Origin: Favolaschia claudopus
Taxonomy: Eukaryota > Basidiomycota > Agaricomycetes > Agaricales > Mycenaceae
Assembly (NCBI GenBank): GCA_037176885.1
Contig: JAWWNJ010000001.1
Coordinates: 124,001-188,000 of the forward strand
DNA: 64,000 bases
Reading direction: 5' to 3'
Shown here: positions 9,607 through 20,730 of the stretch, piece by piece
Layout of the letters: every line of letters begins with the position of its first letter
Position numbering within the stretch: the first letter of the stretch is position 1
Made by a program: the position numbers and the translations under genes
Notes under the pieces: model-generated
Told to the model about the DNA's origin: nothing
Seen by the model: the letters and a program-made list of their open reading frames with translations, nothing else
Database searches by the model: none

Positions 9607-12604
9607 TTACGATTGGAAGAAAGAAACGTACCGTCTTTTCGAAGCGCCCGGCCGCACGTTTTCAGCGTTAGCCTTCCGCTTCCCACCCGCCTTTTCCTTC
9701 TCCTCCCTTTTCCTCGCCGCCTCCGCCACTTTTTCCGCTGCCTTGTCCGCTTTCTTCTTGGCGGCATCCGCCCGCACTTCCTCCATCGTACGCTTCTTCT
9801 GGGGAACATATCGTTTCGTGCTGGTGCGCTCACGAGCCCCGAGGACTCTGGGTTCGGGTCGTGGAATGGCGTGGCCCAGCGCGGCTGGCGCGGTGGGAAG
9901 CGGTGCGTGGCCAGGCGGGGGTGGGGGAAAGACAAAGATACCGTGGTCGCGATCACTAGCAGCCTTCGCCTGCGCGTCATCGCGAGCTTTCTCTCTTGCT
10001 CGAATCTCCTTCACCGTCTGTCGGCTCACTGTGCCGATTTGCCAAATGTTCCCTTTAACCTCGTCAACCCGTAGAAGATACCCGTTGTCCTCTCCAGCCC
10101 CAGAGCCTCCACCCCCAGCACCCCCCGCCTCTTGCTCCACCACCTCTTCCACGTCCACCCCCGCGCCCTCTTCCACCCCCGCGCCCGTGTCCTCTCCCGC
10201 GCCCCCCGCCGCTTCCCGAGACCACGGCGTCATTCGTTTTCGGAGCTGGAGGTGCATTTGACAGCGGGCGAGAGACCGGGAAATCGTCCGCCGTGAGCGC
10301 GGAGCGGAGATGTGTGGGAGTCATCACGGCGATGACAGGAGAGGCACCCGTTGTCGAGATGGGAGCGGATGCTGGTGCAGGCGCAGCGAAGACCGTTGTC
10401 GAAGGGGTCGTTGGCAGCGGTGGGGGAGCCGTCAGGGGAGAATTTGGTGAAGGCGCTGGGGATGGCATCGGAGGTCCTCCAGCAAGAGATGTCGACGAAG
10501 TCGGCGCTGGGGTAGCCGAAGGCGGTAGGACTGCGGATGCCGTGGACGCCGTTGGTGGAGGAGCAGTCGAGATGTTGGTAGCTGACGCGGTATGTGCATG
10601 TCGGAGCGGGGGACGGCCGGGTGACCTGGTGCAGAACTATTCGGGTCGCAGTGGGGGTCGCCGGCGCCGACGCGGATGCTGGAGGCGACAGAGCACTCAC
10701 GCTCATCGGACGACGAGCATCCGAGGGAGCAGACGCGGGCGCAGGGGGAGGGTGACTGGAAAAGGATGTTGGGGTGCTGGGTGTCGATGGCATAGATGAA
10801 GGAAAGATCCACTCTCGCCCGTTTGGCCATGAGGATGGAAACGTGTAAGGTGCGCTAGAGTCCGGGGGAGGTGCAGTAGAGTTCGGAGGAGGTGCAGTGA
10901 ACTCCTGAGTTGCGAGAGTGGCTGGCGAAACGATTGGTATTGTCGTCGAGATAGGCTCGCCGGGCCGCTCAGCAGGCCATGAGTCACTCAGCACTGAGGA
11001 CGGCAAGATGGGGTCGAGGGGGGACACTCCAGCGTGCGGGGGAGGTGCGAAGATGCGCTCTGGGTTGGAAAGGAGGTCTGCGGGGAGGGGGAAATAACCC
11101 AAATCGAAATCCAGGGGTGGGTAGTCGTTTTCCTGGCCCGAATCATCTTCCCCTGGCAAGAAAAGAGTGGTGGCACCTCCAGATAGGTTGCCCAAGGCCT
11201 GCGATGCTGCGTCTGAGCTGTTTGTAGCCACTGAAGCGGTCTGAACGGACAGCAGGGTGGTGGTAGACGTGTCAGACGGGACTTCTGGAGTCGACAATGT
11301 AGGCGCGGCGATTGGGGTAGCAATGATGCTCGTCGTGACAGCAGCACCTTCCGCCCGTGTCTGGAGAGGGTGTACCGTTGGAATTGCGGTCGTCTTCGGC
11401 GTGGAGTGCGCGTTTTCGCCGAGTTTCGTGGTCTAACGCATCATCGCACGTCAGCCTCAATATACACCAGAAAAAACCTTAGTAACGCACCAAAAATCTT
11501 CTTCCCGAACTGTTGAAGCGGTTTTATGACGTGGTCGGTCCATCCGGAGTGAGCTTGGTCAAGAGTGTGGCCAGCAGGAGTAACGCCATGACAGTAGCTG
11601 CAGCAAGAAGAAGGTCAGCAATATCGTACACACGGTCACGGGGTTACACTCACGACTGCGTTCCTATCTTCCCTCCATTGTTGGGGATCGGTCCCACCAA
11701 CACCGTCCCTCCAACCATCCCAGTAACGCGTTCCACATACTTGTGGACGTTCTTCAACAGCGGTCCGACTTTATCTATACCGCTAAAACACCAAATCATC
11801 AATCCATATCATCTCGGCGACCAACAGAACTTACCGCTGATAATCCTCTGGGCGACAACTCAGATTCTTGGATTGGCTGCAACTGACTCTTGGACTTCTT
11901 CGACGGCTTTGGCTGCTTTTGAAACTCCTCCTCCACCACCGCCATCTCTTCCTCAGACGCCTCGCTCCACAACTGACTCACGACTCGCGATCGAAGCGCT
12001 GCCTGGTCGCTCCGCCCCTTCGAAATACGCTGCTCCCTCTCGTCCTCGGTCTCCCCCTCGTACGACGAACCCATGAGCAAATCGAAACCCGCTTCCTTTA
12101 TAGCGGCGTTGATTAAGTCACCGTTCCGCTTCTGCCATATCTCCCGGCGCTGTAATCGACGCGTGCGCCGACCGGTACCCAGAGCCTTCATGATATCTTG
12201 CAGCGTACCATTGCTTGCGGACGGTACCGGGCCGGAGTTGAGCTGCCGTTTTTCCTTTGAAGCTCGATTGTAAAACCACTGGTGAATTATCTGTATGAAC
12301 GCGAAGTTAAGTACGCCATCAACCCTCACAAAAATCACTTTCATACCTTTCGATCCTTGAGCTCAGCAGCCGCAATTGCCAGTCCTTCCTCAACCGTTCG
12401 GTCATCTTCCTCTATGGCCGCCCCAGCTGGATTAAGAAGCGGGAAACCCAGCGCCACCGCAGCCGGCCATTTAAGTGACCAGCCTCGCTCGACGTCACCC
12501 CAAAACGTTCCGAAATGTGGCTGTTTCCTCAAGAATTCGCCATAGAAGGACTGCAGATATTCTGTTTTGTCTTGCGGCAGTGTGGTTTTCCTTCCTCTGC
12601 CCAT
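9607..12604 (-). pseudogene. Repeat-associated protein with homeodomain-like WFxNRxxKxKR helix, decayed
   Basis: Starts at 12604 with MGRGRKTTLPQDKTEYLQSF. Exon 1 ends at 12347, a clean intron spans 12291-12346, and exon 2 opens with IHQWFYNRASKEKRQ. That string resembles helix 3 of a homeodomain (WFxNRxxKxKR), so DNA binding is an inference. Later exons read GIDKVGPLLKNVHKYVERV, MVGGTVLVGPIPN and YCHGVTPAGHTLDQAH, followed by a long Pro/Ser/Thr-rich region. The end is a lysine/alanine-rich coiled coil (PEPRVLGARERTSTKRYVPQ, about 9700-9850). I recall similar proteins as abundant repeats in agaricomycetes, but I know no named family. At least four junctions are out of phase: near 11785 (an extra C after TTTTAG), near 11430, near 10600 and in a G run near 10200. 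The gene is probably dead or badly assembled. Confidence 0.55.
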
Positions 12605-13052
12605 AGTTGACCAGAACTAATTGCGAAGACACAGGAGAAGCAACAGGTATGATTTCTCGAGGTGTGGTGGGTAGCGACAGAATATTGTGGGGCAAAGACA
12701 GACTCAGAAACGAGAGGAAAGAGTAAGTACGAGCTTTGCTTTGCGTTTCGTCAGGTTATTTACTAATCCATCCTAGATACTGCAATTGATGGACAATCAC
12801 GACTTTTTAGCACGAAGATTCCTTCAAATAGCCATGTTTCAGGTTTTGTCTGCGCAAATCTCTGTTTCCAATTCTTTTCGTCTGAATGATACCTTTCCAG
12901 GTACCCACAGAAATTCGCTTAATCACACGGATCTCGTTTCTTCTTCTTTGATACACATGTGTTCCTCATTTCATGTGCACCTACAAATACGGTAAGTACC
13001 TCTTCCCCTTAAGGATCCGGCTGATATCAATACAAACCAGACTCCAGACTCC
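12605..13052. promoter_or_regulatory. Divergent promoter region between two accessory genes
   Basis: The 448 bp separate the starts of the minus-strand gene (12604) and the plus-strand gene (13053), so it must hold both promoters if both were active. No specific site was recognised. Confidence 0.4.
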
Positions 13053-13835
13053 ATGCCCCAAAATCTCCAAGTCGACGTCCACACCCATATCCACCACTTC
13101 GTTGTGCCCACTATGACTGCCATTCCGCCGGTCTCCTCCTCCATCTCCTCGTCCACCACCGTCCCCACCGAGTTGCAGGAGCTGGTGGCGCTTGTCGGTC
13201 GCCTTTCCACTGCGTCGACTGAGACCATGCGCCTTGCCATTGAGGTCGAAAGTCTGTTTTATTCCTTGATCTGTTCCCCTTGTGCCTTTTCTGACAATTC
13301 TTCTCAGCCAGACTCTCCGTTCTGCTCGCGACCGCTGCGACTCCCGCCGCTGCCGCCATTATTACTCCCGCTGCCGCCGCCGCCACTTCCGCCGTTACTT
13401 CTGCCGCCGCCGCTACTCCCGCCTCTGCCCCTTCCGCCACCGCGCAACCTCCTGCTGCGGTCTCAGCCACCGCAAACCCAAACTCCGAGCCCATCGTAGA
13501 CGATGACCCCGCCGGGCCTCTGTTTGTACGAGGGATTCCAAAGACCCCCGCGGAACTCGAGAGAGATCATCCTCCGGGTAGTGGCGAGACTTGGTACGTG
13601 GTGATTCTTGGCCGTGAACCGGGAATGTATGCTACGGCGTGAGTGTCTCTTTTTATCTTTTGATTTCTCACCCAATTTCTCCAGTCTTGAAGCCGATCAT
13701 CAATGCAACGGTGTCCCGCACCAGTTCAAGGTCAAGAAGACCAGTCGCCAGGATGCCTTCGACCTCTACCGCTCGCTCTACAACGGTCCGGAAGGCAAAG
13801 GGGTGGAGAAATGGACGGAGGTAGAGGGAGTCTGA
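13053..13835 (+). CDS. RNase H1 N-terminal (viroplasmin)-like domain protein, 226 aa
   Basis: Three exons (13053-13251, 13308-13638, 13685-13835) join in frame to 226 residues with GT-AG introns. The N-terminal half is low-complexity: Ser/Thr-rich, then an Ala/Pro/Thr tract (about residues 70-120). The C-terminal part contains GETWYVVILGREPGMYATAL, continuing with NGVPHQFKVKKTS and DAFDLYRSLY. This matches the layout of the RNase H1 N-terminal/caulimovirus viroplasmin fold, which has a WYVV-G-xxPGIY strand, a G-x-x-F/Y-K strand and an aromatic helix. The known fold binds RNA-DNA hybrid or dsRNA. No RNase H catalytic domain follows. The gene is divergent from the decayed gene at 12604. The domain call is by pattern only. 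Confidence 0.65.
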
Positions 13836-14163
13836 GGCATTATTGTAATTTTTTTCTTGTTGCCCGCCCATTAATGCATCATAAATTCTTGCTTTCGTAT
13901 CTGTCCCCATTTCAATAAGTTCATTCACTCAAATTGGACTCAAATGAGGCTGTAAAGTGCTTTGAAGTGTTCTATTGTCGCGATAATGTACACAAATTAC
14001 ACTTAGTCAGTCTACTCTACGACCACGACGCCGCATATGGTTATCCAGATAAGTAAGAAAGCTTGGCATCCTTGGCTCAGAGTCCCAATCTATCGAGGGA
14101 CTATCTTCTAGAGCCGGTGTGGAATACCGAGGCCGATTTTGCGGTAGAAGTAGAAGTGGAGGG
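13836..14163. other. Intergenic, nothing recognised
   Basis: Short AT-richer spacer between a plus-strand gene end and a minus-strand gene end; probably the two 3' untranslated regions. Confidence 0.4.
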
Positions 14164-14830
14164 CTAAGAGACCACCGTCAGCAGAGGTATCCCTAACGAG
14201 GGAAACACCAACGAGCTTGGAATTGAAAGCTCCCGTTCTGGTGTCAACTTGCCATGCACGAGGATCGCGGTTTCATCTTCTATCAATATTTCTTGACAGC
14301 GCATCGCCGCGACTTCGGAGATGGTTCTGTGAAAACATGTATAGGTCAAAATTATCTCCTTGGTCACTGCGCACCGATAGCCCGCCTCCGCATTGTCAGA
14401 GTCCTCTGCATCCACGTCTATCTCGTCACGAATATCGCTATGGGACATCAACAGTGAGTTATTTCGAGCCACCAAATCATACCAATGATCAAGACCCTCG
14501 TTAGATTCGCTGACATTTTCACTGTAGTGGGAAAGATCAGCAATTGTTTCCGACGTGAGCCCCAAACTCACCTTCTCCGAAGATCCGGAGAAGCGGGAGG
14601 CAATACCGGCTGTTGCGCCGGTTGTTGCGCCATTGTCAACAAGGCGTCCGAAGCATCATTCTCAGCTTCGGCCAAGATGCGGGGACACGGAACCGACTTC
14701 AACTGTTTCTTGGTCGGCGGCCTGGGTTTGTCCGATCTGCGACGCTTGGCTTTGATTTTCGCACTGGAACAGGTCAGTTTCTTATCTGTTCCGAGCAACG
14801 AGAGCCTGAAACCGACCGTTTTTCTGCCAT
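14164..14830 (-). CDS. Hypothetical protein with basic N-terminus
   Basis: Not recognised. From an ATG at 14830 a short exon can splice (58-nt intron ending TTCCAG) into AKIKAKRRRSDKPRPPTKK, a strongly basic stretch that could be a nuclear signal. A second intron lies at 14522-14571. The last exon reads ENVSESNEGLDHWYDLVARN, then an acidic segment, GYRCAVTKEIIL, and ends at 14164. The frame upstream of 14830 (SSADIIREKRRIQ) also looks coding, so the true start may lie further out. A single Cys after TKE prevents a firm MIZ/RING call. Confidence 0.4.
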
Positions 14831-15954
14831 CTGAATCCGTCTCTTTTCCCGAATGATATCCGCACTGGATGGAGCATTCAGTAGTATATACTTATCGCCA
14901 AAACAACTCGGACTGACTTCTTCTGATAATAAGTAGCAGACGCAATTCTTTTGGCTTCGGCTGCGACACTGAAAATAGTATGACTCGACAACCGAAATGC
15001 AGAAGGAAACCAAAATACCTTGGGTCCCTTGCCACTTTTCTGGTATGTGCCATCGTTGTGGTGGTAAGAAAGATGTCTGGGGTGGCTATGTTGATGCGAA
15101 ATGAGAAGGTGCAGCGTGTAGTGCCGCTTTATATTTCAAAAGTAGCCTATAGAACGTAGTACTACTCAGTTTTTCACAGTAGAGGTCAATTTTACAAAGT
15201 AGACTGACTTACCTGTGGAATGGTTTACGCGTTGCAACTCATTCCAATCTGAAAATCGAACATATGAGAAAGGAACTGGCAATTCCTCGATTTGCCGCAG
15301 TAACAGGCGTATTTTGAGTCCATACAGAGTTGCAGCCGCTCAGGGTTATCAGTCCAGACAACTTGAGAGCGCAAATTCTTCTTACCTTTGTACTAAGCCG
15401 AACACATTCGCAAGAAAGGCGGCGAGCGCACAGATGTCACAGTGTGACAGTTCGCGCTCCTGCCTAATTCGGACTAATCACCTTCAAGTCGCGGTGGATG
15501 TTCCTCGTTCTGTGCTATACGGCAAGACTCCGGCTCCTACGGAATTTTGAGCTAGCGCATAAAGAACTTCATAGTGCAATATCTGTACTGTTAACGTTAC
15601 CGAAGGCGGCGAGGCAATGTCTGCTGTCAATAAACACAGGAAAGCACCCAATGTTCGAGCTAGAGACTCACAGTATAGATTTCATGCATAAACAGGCTCT
15701 ATTATACTCTGTTCATGTAACAGAGAAATTTCTGCCGTACTCTGACTCAGCTCAACGAGATATAAAAATGACATTTATATTGCTTCTCACCTCGGCAACT
15801 GTCTTCAGTTTCATTGAGAGGAGGTACGTGGAATTCTTTGCGGCCATAAATTCTTATTTCTCGGTCGGTTTCTAGGACATCGAGACCATTTGATTTGTGG
15901 AAGTTTCTGAAATTCGTCGTGTGGTAGCGATAGATCCAAATTTTGCGCTAAGCC

Positions 15955-16310
15955 CGAGCACTATCTCGACGAGTAGCTGCGGTGTTCAGGATAGGTTCTG
16001 AGTTCAGAAGCAAGAGATAGTAAATAGAAGGTGAAATACTTCGTCTTGACCCAATGATTCGAGTCTCAGGGCCCTGTATAACATATTAGCATTCAGAATG
16101 CTGGCTTCTTGAGAGTGTTGACATTGAAAAGTCGAACCGCTCTCAACGAATAATTGCGGTGTTCACCATAAGTTCTAGATTCGAATATAAGCTGCCCTAA
16201 GTAGAAGATTAAAAATTCTGACTTTGTCCAGTGAATTGAGTTTCAGAACGCTGTATAACATGTTAGAATCCTCGAATGTTGCTCTCTTGACGGTGTCGAC
16301 AATGTGAAGC
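15955..16310. repeat. Diverged tandem duplication, 177-bp spacing
   Basis: Two consecutive segments align with a constant offset of 177 bp. GCGGTGTTCA occurs at about 15979 and 16156. CTGTATAACAT occurs at 16074 and 16251. The sequence between these anchors aligns with many substitutions. Confidence 0.7.
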
Positions 16311-16744
16311 CGAGTTTTCTTGGAGCTGGGACCTAGAGCATCGACATCTCATTACAAAATGCTTCCAAATCTGTAACATACCAATTAAAAAATGCTTAGC
16401 CCCTTCATCGGCCGCTCGTTCAGCATTGTGAATGGTTTTTTTCGATTCGTCCAAATATCCCGGAATGACCGGCCCGACACTCCGGACTCTCAAAAGCAAC
16501 GCGCCCTTGCTCGACCCCGTCGATTTTCGCATATCTGGTGGCGGAGATCAGTTCCCTTAATCCTATGAGCACCCCAACGCTGTTTTTATAGCGGGAGAGA
16601 AAGTAGAAATTGAGTAAACTGCTGTTCCTCATCGGGATCATCCCGCTGGGTCCATTTTCGGCATCCATGCTGAAAGCACTTCCAAGATGGTGAGAACAGG
16701 CTCAGAATCAGATTAGACGCATGAGAAGTCATATTGTGGATAGC

Positions 16745-16975
16745 TCTGACGAGTAAAACAAGTTGGGCGGTGCGTCGACGGAGTAGGATGAACCAAAAGG
16801 TCGAGGTGGTGGGGCTATTGTGATACGGCTCAAACTTAAGATAGACATGTGTGGAGTGCAGTTGTCGGCTGTTTTCACGAGTAGAACAGGTTCAGCAGCG
16901 CGTCGGTCAAGTAGGGTGAACGCAAACAGTTGTTCCTGTCGAGATGGTGGGAGAATAAGGCAAAGTCAATTATGC
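16745..16975. repeat. Diverged direct repeat, about 128-bp spacing
   Basis: The segment starting ACGAGTAAAACAAGTT (about 16749) recurs as ACGAGTAGAACAGGTT (about 16877). Both are followed by a GCGTCGG/GCGTCGA string, GTAGGRTGAAC and a CGAGRTGGTGGG string. Function unknown. Confidence 0.6.
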
Positions 16976-17368
16976 CGTAAGTATTCATTGATGCGTTCCC
17001 ACATCCTCTTTCCCTCTGCATTCACGTTCACACTCAGCTCGCACCTCAAGAGTGCGCTTCAGCGGCTAGACTCGACAGAAGCACGATCTCTAGGCTATAT
17101 GATTTCTCTTGAATTGTACTACTGCTTGCCTCCTTGTTCACTTGCAACACCCAAGAATATTTTGTTCTTCACTCCACGTCGGAATATGGTTGTTATTGCA
17201 CGAACGCAGGGGAATCTGCTTATCCGACATACTAACTGCTCAACTTACAACCCAACGATAACTTCGTGTTGCTCTGTCGACGCCCGCATGACTGTTGGAC
17301 GACCGTGCCCCCATTTGGACGTCTCGGCAAAATCTGATGTCTTGATTTTGCTCTTTGCTCTCGCCACC

Positions 17369-18163
17369 ATGAGCTTCGATATGAGCGACCCCGCTCAACG
17401 GGCGATTTCGTTTGACCGCTTTCGCGCTGGGATAGGCCCAACTCTAGGCCCTCAATCTTTGACCAGGGAACGGCGCCACCGTATAGCTGGTATGTTTTCA
17501 CATTCTCGTTGGTCGGTTACCGTCTGAACTCTGATATGTTGCAGAGCAATTCACGAAGGAACGGTTGGAACGAGAGAAACAAGACCCTGTCGCTGCGGCG
17601 AAGGTAGAGAAAGAAAACCGCGCTAAATTCATTCGTATGTCTGTCTACTATTTTCTATCAATGTCCAATCTCGCGCCGTCATAGAATACGTCGAGGAAAT
17701 GCGCAATCGCCCCAGCCTGCCGGCGCGCCCCAAGCCGACCGTTGTCAGCCTCGCTCGTGAAAATCTTCAACGTAGCCTTCAACAACCGCCATACCCGTTT
17801 CGCAGAATTCCACGCTCCAAACCGGCAACTCTCAAACCGTACGCATCGCAGCGCGTTAAAACCGACCCCGCCACCCGCAAGTATCCTTCGTTTATAGATC
17901 AAATTCACGCGCTTTTCGGCGGAGATCAGCTCAGTCTTGCTCGCCACGAAGCCAATCGAAGGGAGATAGAAGAGCGGGCGTACGCGGAACAGGAACGGGC
18001 CAAAATAGAGAACGCAAGGTACCGTGTTATGTGTCAAATTCTGGAGGTGGGGGAGGAGAAGCGCAGCGCTGAGAGGAGGGAACTTGGACCTGCCCCGGTC
18101 GGCTTTCATTTCATTCAAGTAGGGTATGTGCAGCCTAAATCGGTTCTTATTTATTCCAGCTGA
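17369..18163 (+). CDS. Small charged coiled-coil hypothetical protein, 229 aa
   Basis: Not recognised. Exons 17369-17489, 17545-17634 and 17685-18163 join in frame with GT-AG introns to 229 residues. It begins MSFDMSDPAQRAISFDRFRA. After a Lys/Glu-rich helix comes a Pro/Arg-rich basic middle (RPSLPARPKPTVV) and then a long helix rich in Arg, Glu and Ala (SLARHEANRREIEERAYAEQ), likely coiled coil. There are no membrane segments, signal peptide or cysteines of note. A stop ends it at 18163; an alternative splice at GTATGT near 18124 would end it a few residues differently. It lies in an accessory block beside a KDZ remnant and another small coiled-coil gene, so it may belong to a mobile element. 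Confidence 0.5.
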
Positions 18164-18499
18164 CAATCTTTTTGCAAGGGAAAATATTTTGCTTGCTCGA
18201 CTTGACGACAACAGCGAGTCTGGGGTGCTTTTCGGGCGGGCGGATGAATTCAGGATAGTGCACAATTAGTCATACCATGCTCATGATTACTCCCAATGAA
18301 AGTCTTATTTTCTATTGGACGATTGCGATAACGGGGAGCGGTATATAATGCCCGAAGGCCTGCAAAAACCCAACCCACCAACTCCCGCAAATCATGGGCA
18401 ATTTTACCCGTCCCAAAACCAGAGAAATGTCGGTGATTTGCAGTGATTTGCTCCCTGAATGGAACCTGATCAGTATTTAGAACCGTGATTCCTGTGCAG

Positions 18500-18660
18500 C
18501 CGAGTACTTGGGAGATCGAAGCCGCGTGGGCTGAAATGTCAATCACATCGGTTAGGGAGATGGGTGCGGGGTTTCGGCGCGACACTCTCGATGACTATGG
18601 TGGTGGTGGTTGGCGCTGGCAATACGAGAACCGGGGGGCACGTCGTCGTCGTGTGTTGGC
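18500..18660 (+). pseudogene. KDZ transposase remnant
   Basis: The plus-strand frame at about 18546-18598 reads TSVREMGAGFRRDTLDD. The KDZ transposase at 21992-25742 has TSTKEMGPGARRDTLDD at the equivalent place, which is a signature stretch of that family. The flanking sequence does not align over any length, so only a fragment remains. Confidence 0.65.
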
Positions 18661-18882
18661 GGAGAGGAAGGAACAGAAGAGAAAGGCGAGGGCACGTACC
18701 TGAGAACATTGCCTGCTATAGTTTCCTGCTTCCGTAAAATTCGAAGCGTCCGTCCAAGCGCAATCACTACTTCTTATCTCGTAAACCTTGTGAGTTCGGG
18801 GATAAACACACTTTAAAAACCGGAAGATGCATGGTCCAAGATATTATACCAAACATACCGAACCCACCAATTGCAGCATCAC

Positions 18883-19339
18883 ATGGCGACCCACTCCCTT
18901 GCCGACTCTGACTCATCGCTATACGCCCATGCGTGAGTATGCAATTTCGCTTCGCTGACGTGGGCTCTGACCTTGAATTGAGGGACGACATCTTCATCCG
19001 CCGGTATCGACAACAGGAAGAAATCCGCTCCCGAATTCACATTCTTGAGAGAATGATTCAAAGCCGTATTCATAGGTGCGATTTCTTTGCTTCTTGATTT
19101 CTTCTCAACCAAAACCACTCAGATTACTGCGCGAGCAAACCAGCTACTCCACTAGGATGAGGCTCCAGCGAGATGTGCGGAAGTGGCGCAACCAGATCCG
19201 GGAGCTCAGTGTGATGCTCGAGGCGATGAGCTTGATTTGTTCGTATGATGCGTGTTGCCAGTTTGCCCGTAACTTGCGTGCTCGGGATGGTGGGGATGAC
19301 GACGAGGAATTTACGGAGGTAATCGTGTATCAGCATTGA
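18883..19339 (+). CDS. Small coiled-coil hypothetical protein, 119 aa
   Basis: Not recognised. Exons 18883-18932, 18983-19075 and 19123-19339 join in frame across GT-AG introns to 119 residues. After MATHSLADSDSSLYAHA the protein is almost entirely helical and charged: DDIFIRRYRQQEEIRSRIHI, then RMRLQRDVRKWRNQIRELSV. It ends with an acidic tail DGGDDDEEFTEV. A coiled coil is likely. There are only two cysteines, close together (SYDACCQF). Its position just after the KDZ fragment and the similar composition of the 17369-18163 product suggest that both come from the same kind of repeat, but I saw no clear sequence identity between them. Confidence 0.5.
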
Positions 19340-19530
19340 AATTTGAGAGGTAGAATTGTAGAATGAGTTGTTTGCCGATTTGAGTAATTCCGGCTTCGGA
19401 TAAGTGTGCCGCCGTTCCTAGATTGGATGACACTGCCACATCAGTCTTACATCAGTCACAAACCGAGTTTCCCACCTCATTCTCTCTTCGCTTTTCAATC
19501 ATGCCTTGACTTTTTCACCTCCGTGCAACC

Positions 19531-20730
19531 ATGCTACCTCAACTTACAAACTCTTGTCTTCGTGAAATTGTCACCATCTTGAGCCCGCGCGCGCAGGCAA
19601 CCGCCGCGCTGGTGTCTCGGCGATTCGCCTCCATCTCCAGACACGAGTTGTATCGCGAGGTGGAATTGGACGAACACCAAGCGCGCCATTTTTTTTCTGC
19701 TTTGTTGTCGAATCGGGATCTGGGATGTCTTGTATGTGCACTGCTATCTCATTCTCTGACAATAATCCTGACCCAATATTCCAGGTGCATAAGCTTGTTC
19801 TCGCTGGTACTACATATTCATGCTGCAAAGAACTTGCGGAGAAAGCCTTCACTACGCTCGTCAATCTTTGGTCCCTCCATATTTTTCACCCGGTCAATTT
19901 CCTTCCCCTGCCTCACTTCCCCGGCCACCTGCGGGACTTCGTGTACGCGCCGACTGCCAACAAACAAGTCATCCAGTTTCTTATGTCGCAGCCCTCCATC
20001 GAGTCGGCTTTGTTTGGTGAACTGGGCCTGGCTTCTTGCGATTCTACCCTCCTCCCTCGTCTCACGGATGTCTCCGCTCCTCCTGAAGACCTCGAGGTTC
20101 TCGTACCGTCGCGTCCTGTTCAACAGGTTGGTTTTCTCTACCACAATGGGGACGAGGTAAAGCGACCGATCGTCTCGCTCGAATTCCTTAAATTGTCAAC
20201 GGTGCCTGTGGTCGTACTTGAATTGCAAATTTCCCAGGTATCGTTCAGTTTTTTTTTCGCCGTCAACAACTGACTTGTATTTGATCCAGTTACTCGCTGC
20301 AGCCAAGGCAGTCCCGGGGCTTCCTGCCCTCTTGCCCGAGCTCAAGCTTCTCATCGTTTACCAGGACAAGACTTGGGGGTCGGCTTCAATTCCGGCGGTC
20401 AGTTTGAGTTCTATACGTATCTAATCATCCTCTAATCAAGCCCAATTCTGTTTCCAGGACGATTTTGGGCAATGTGTTAACGAGATGATTGTATGCATCA
20501 ACAAGATGCCTACAATCCGCCATCTCGTCGTCGCCTCAACATACGGCATTGTACAGGCTGCTTTAATTCGTCGTAAATTCGTTTGCCACTGTTCAGTTGA
20601 CCTCGATTATTTTGTGATAGGTACTCGGGATTCCATGTTATATTGGTCCGGCTTGTCTACTTGTGCTACTCATATCTCGGAGCCTCTCGACGCCTCTTGT
20701 CTTCGGCATGTCAACAGGGTCGAGTACTAA
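19531..20730 (+). CDS. F-box-like / leucine-rich hypothetical protein, 344 aa
   Basis: Four exons (19531-19731, 19785-20237, 20290-20397, 20458-20730) join in frame to 344 residues. The start MLPQLTNSCLREIVTIL and RAQATAALVSRRFASISRHE follow the F-box pattern: LP...I...L, then a helix with the core ALVSRRF. In known family members this part binds Skp1 in an SCF ubiquitin ligase. The rest has irregular Leu-rich repeats, such as LVNLWSLHIFHPV, HLRDFVYAPTAN, LEFLKLSTVPVVV and LPELKLLIVYQ. These would form the substrate-binding part. Such genes are very numerous in agaricomycetes and the substrate cannot be guessed. Confidence 0.65.

Larger units (their letters stand above)
14881..17368. other. 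Long accessory stretch with diverged tandem repeats, no gene resolved
   Basis: About 2.5 kb with only short frames. It holds two pairs of diverged direct repeats listed separately. A minus-strand frame at 16420-16668 has the Met-rich start MDAENGPSGMIPMRNSS but no recognised domain, and I could not build a gene from it. Confidence 0.4.
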
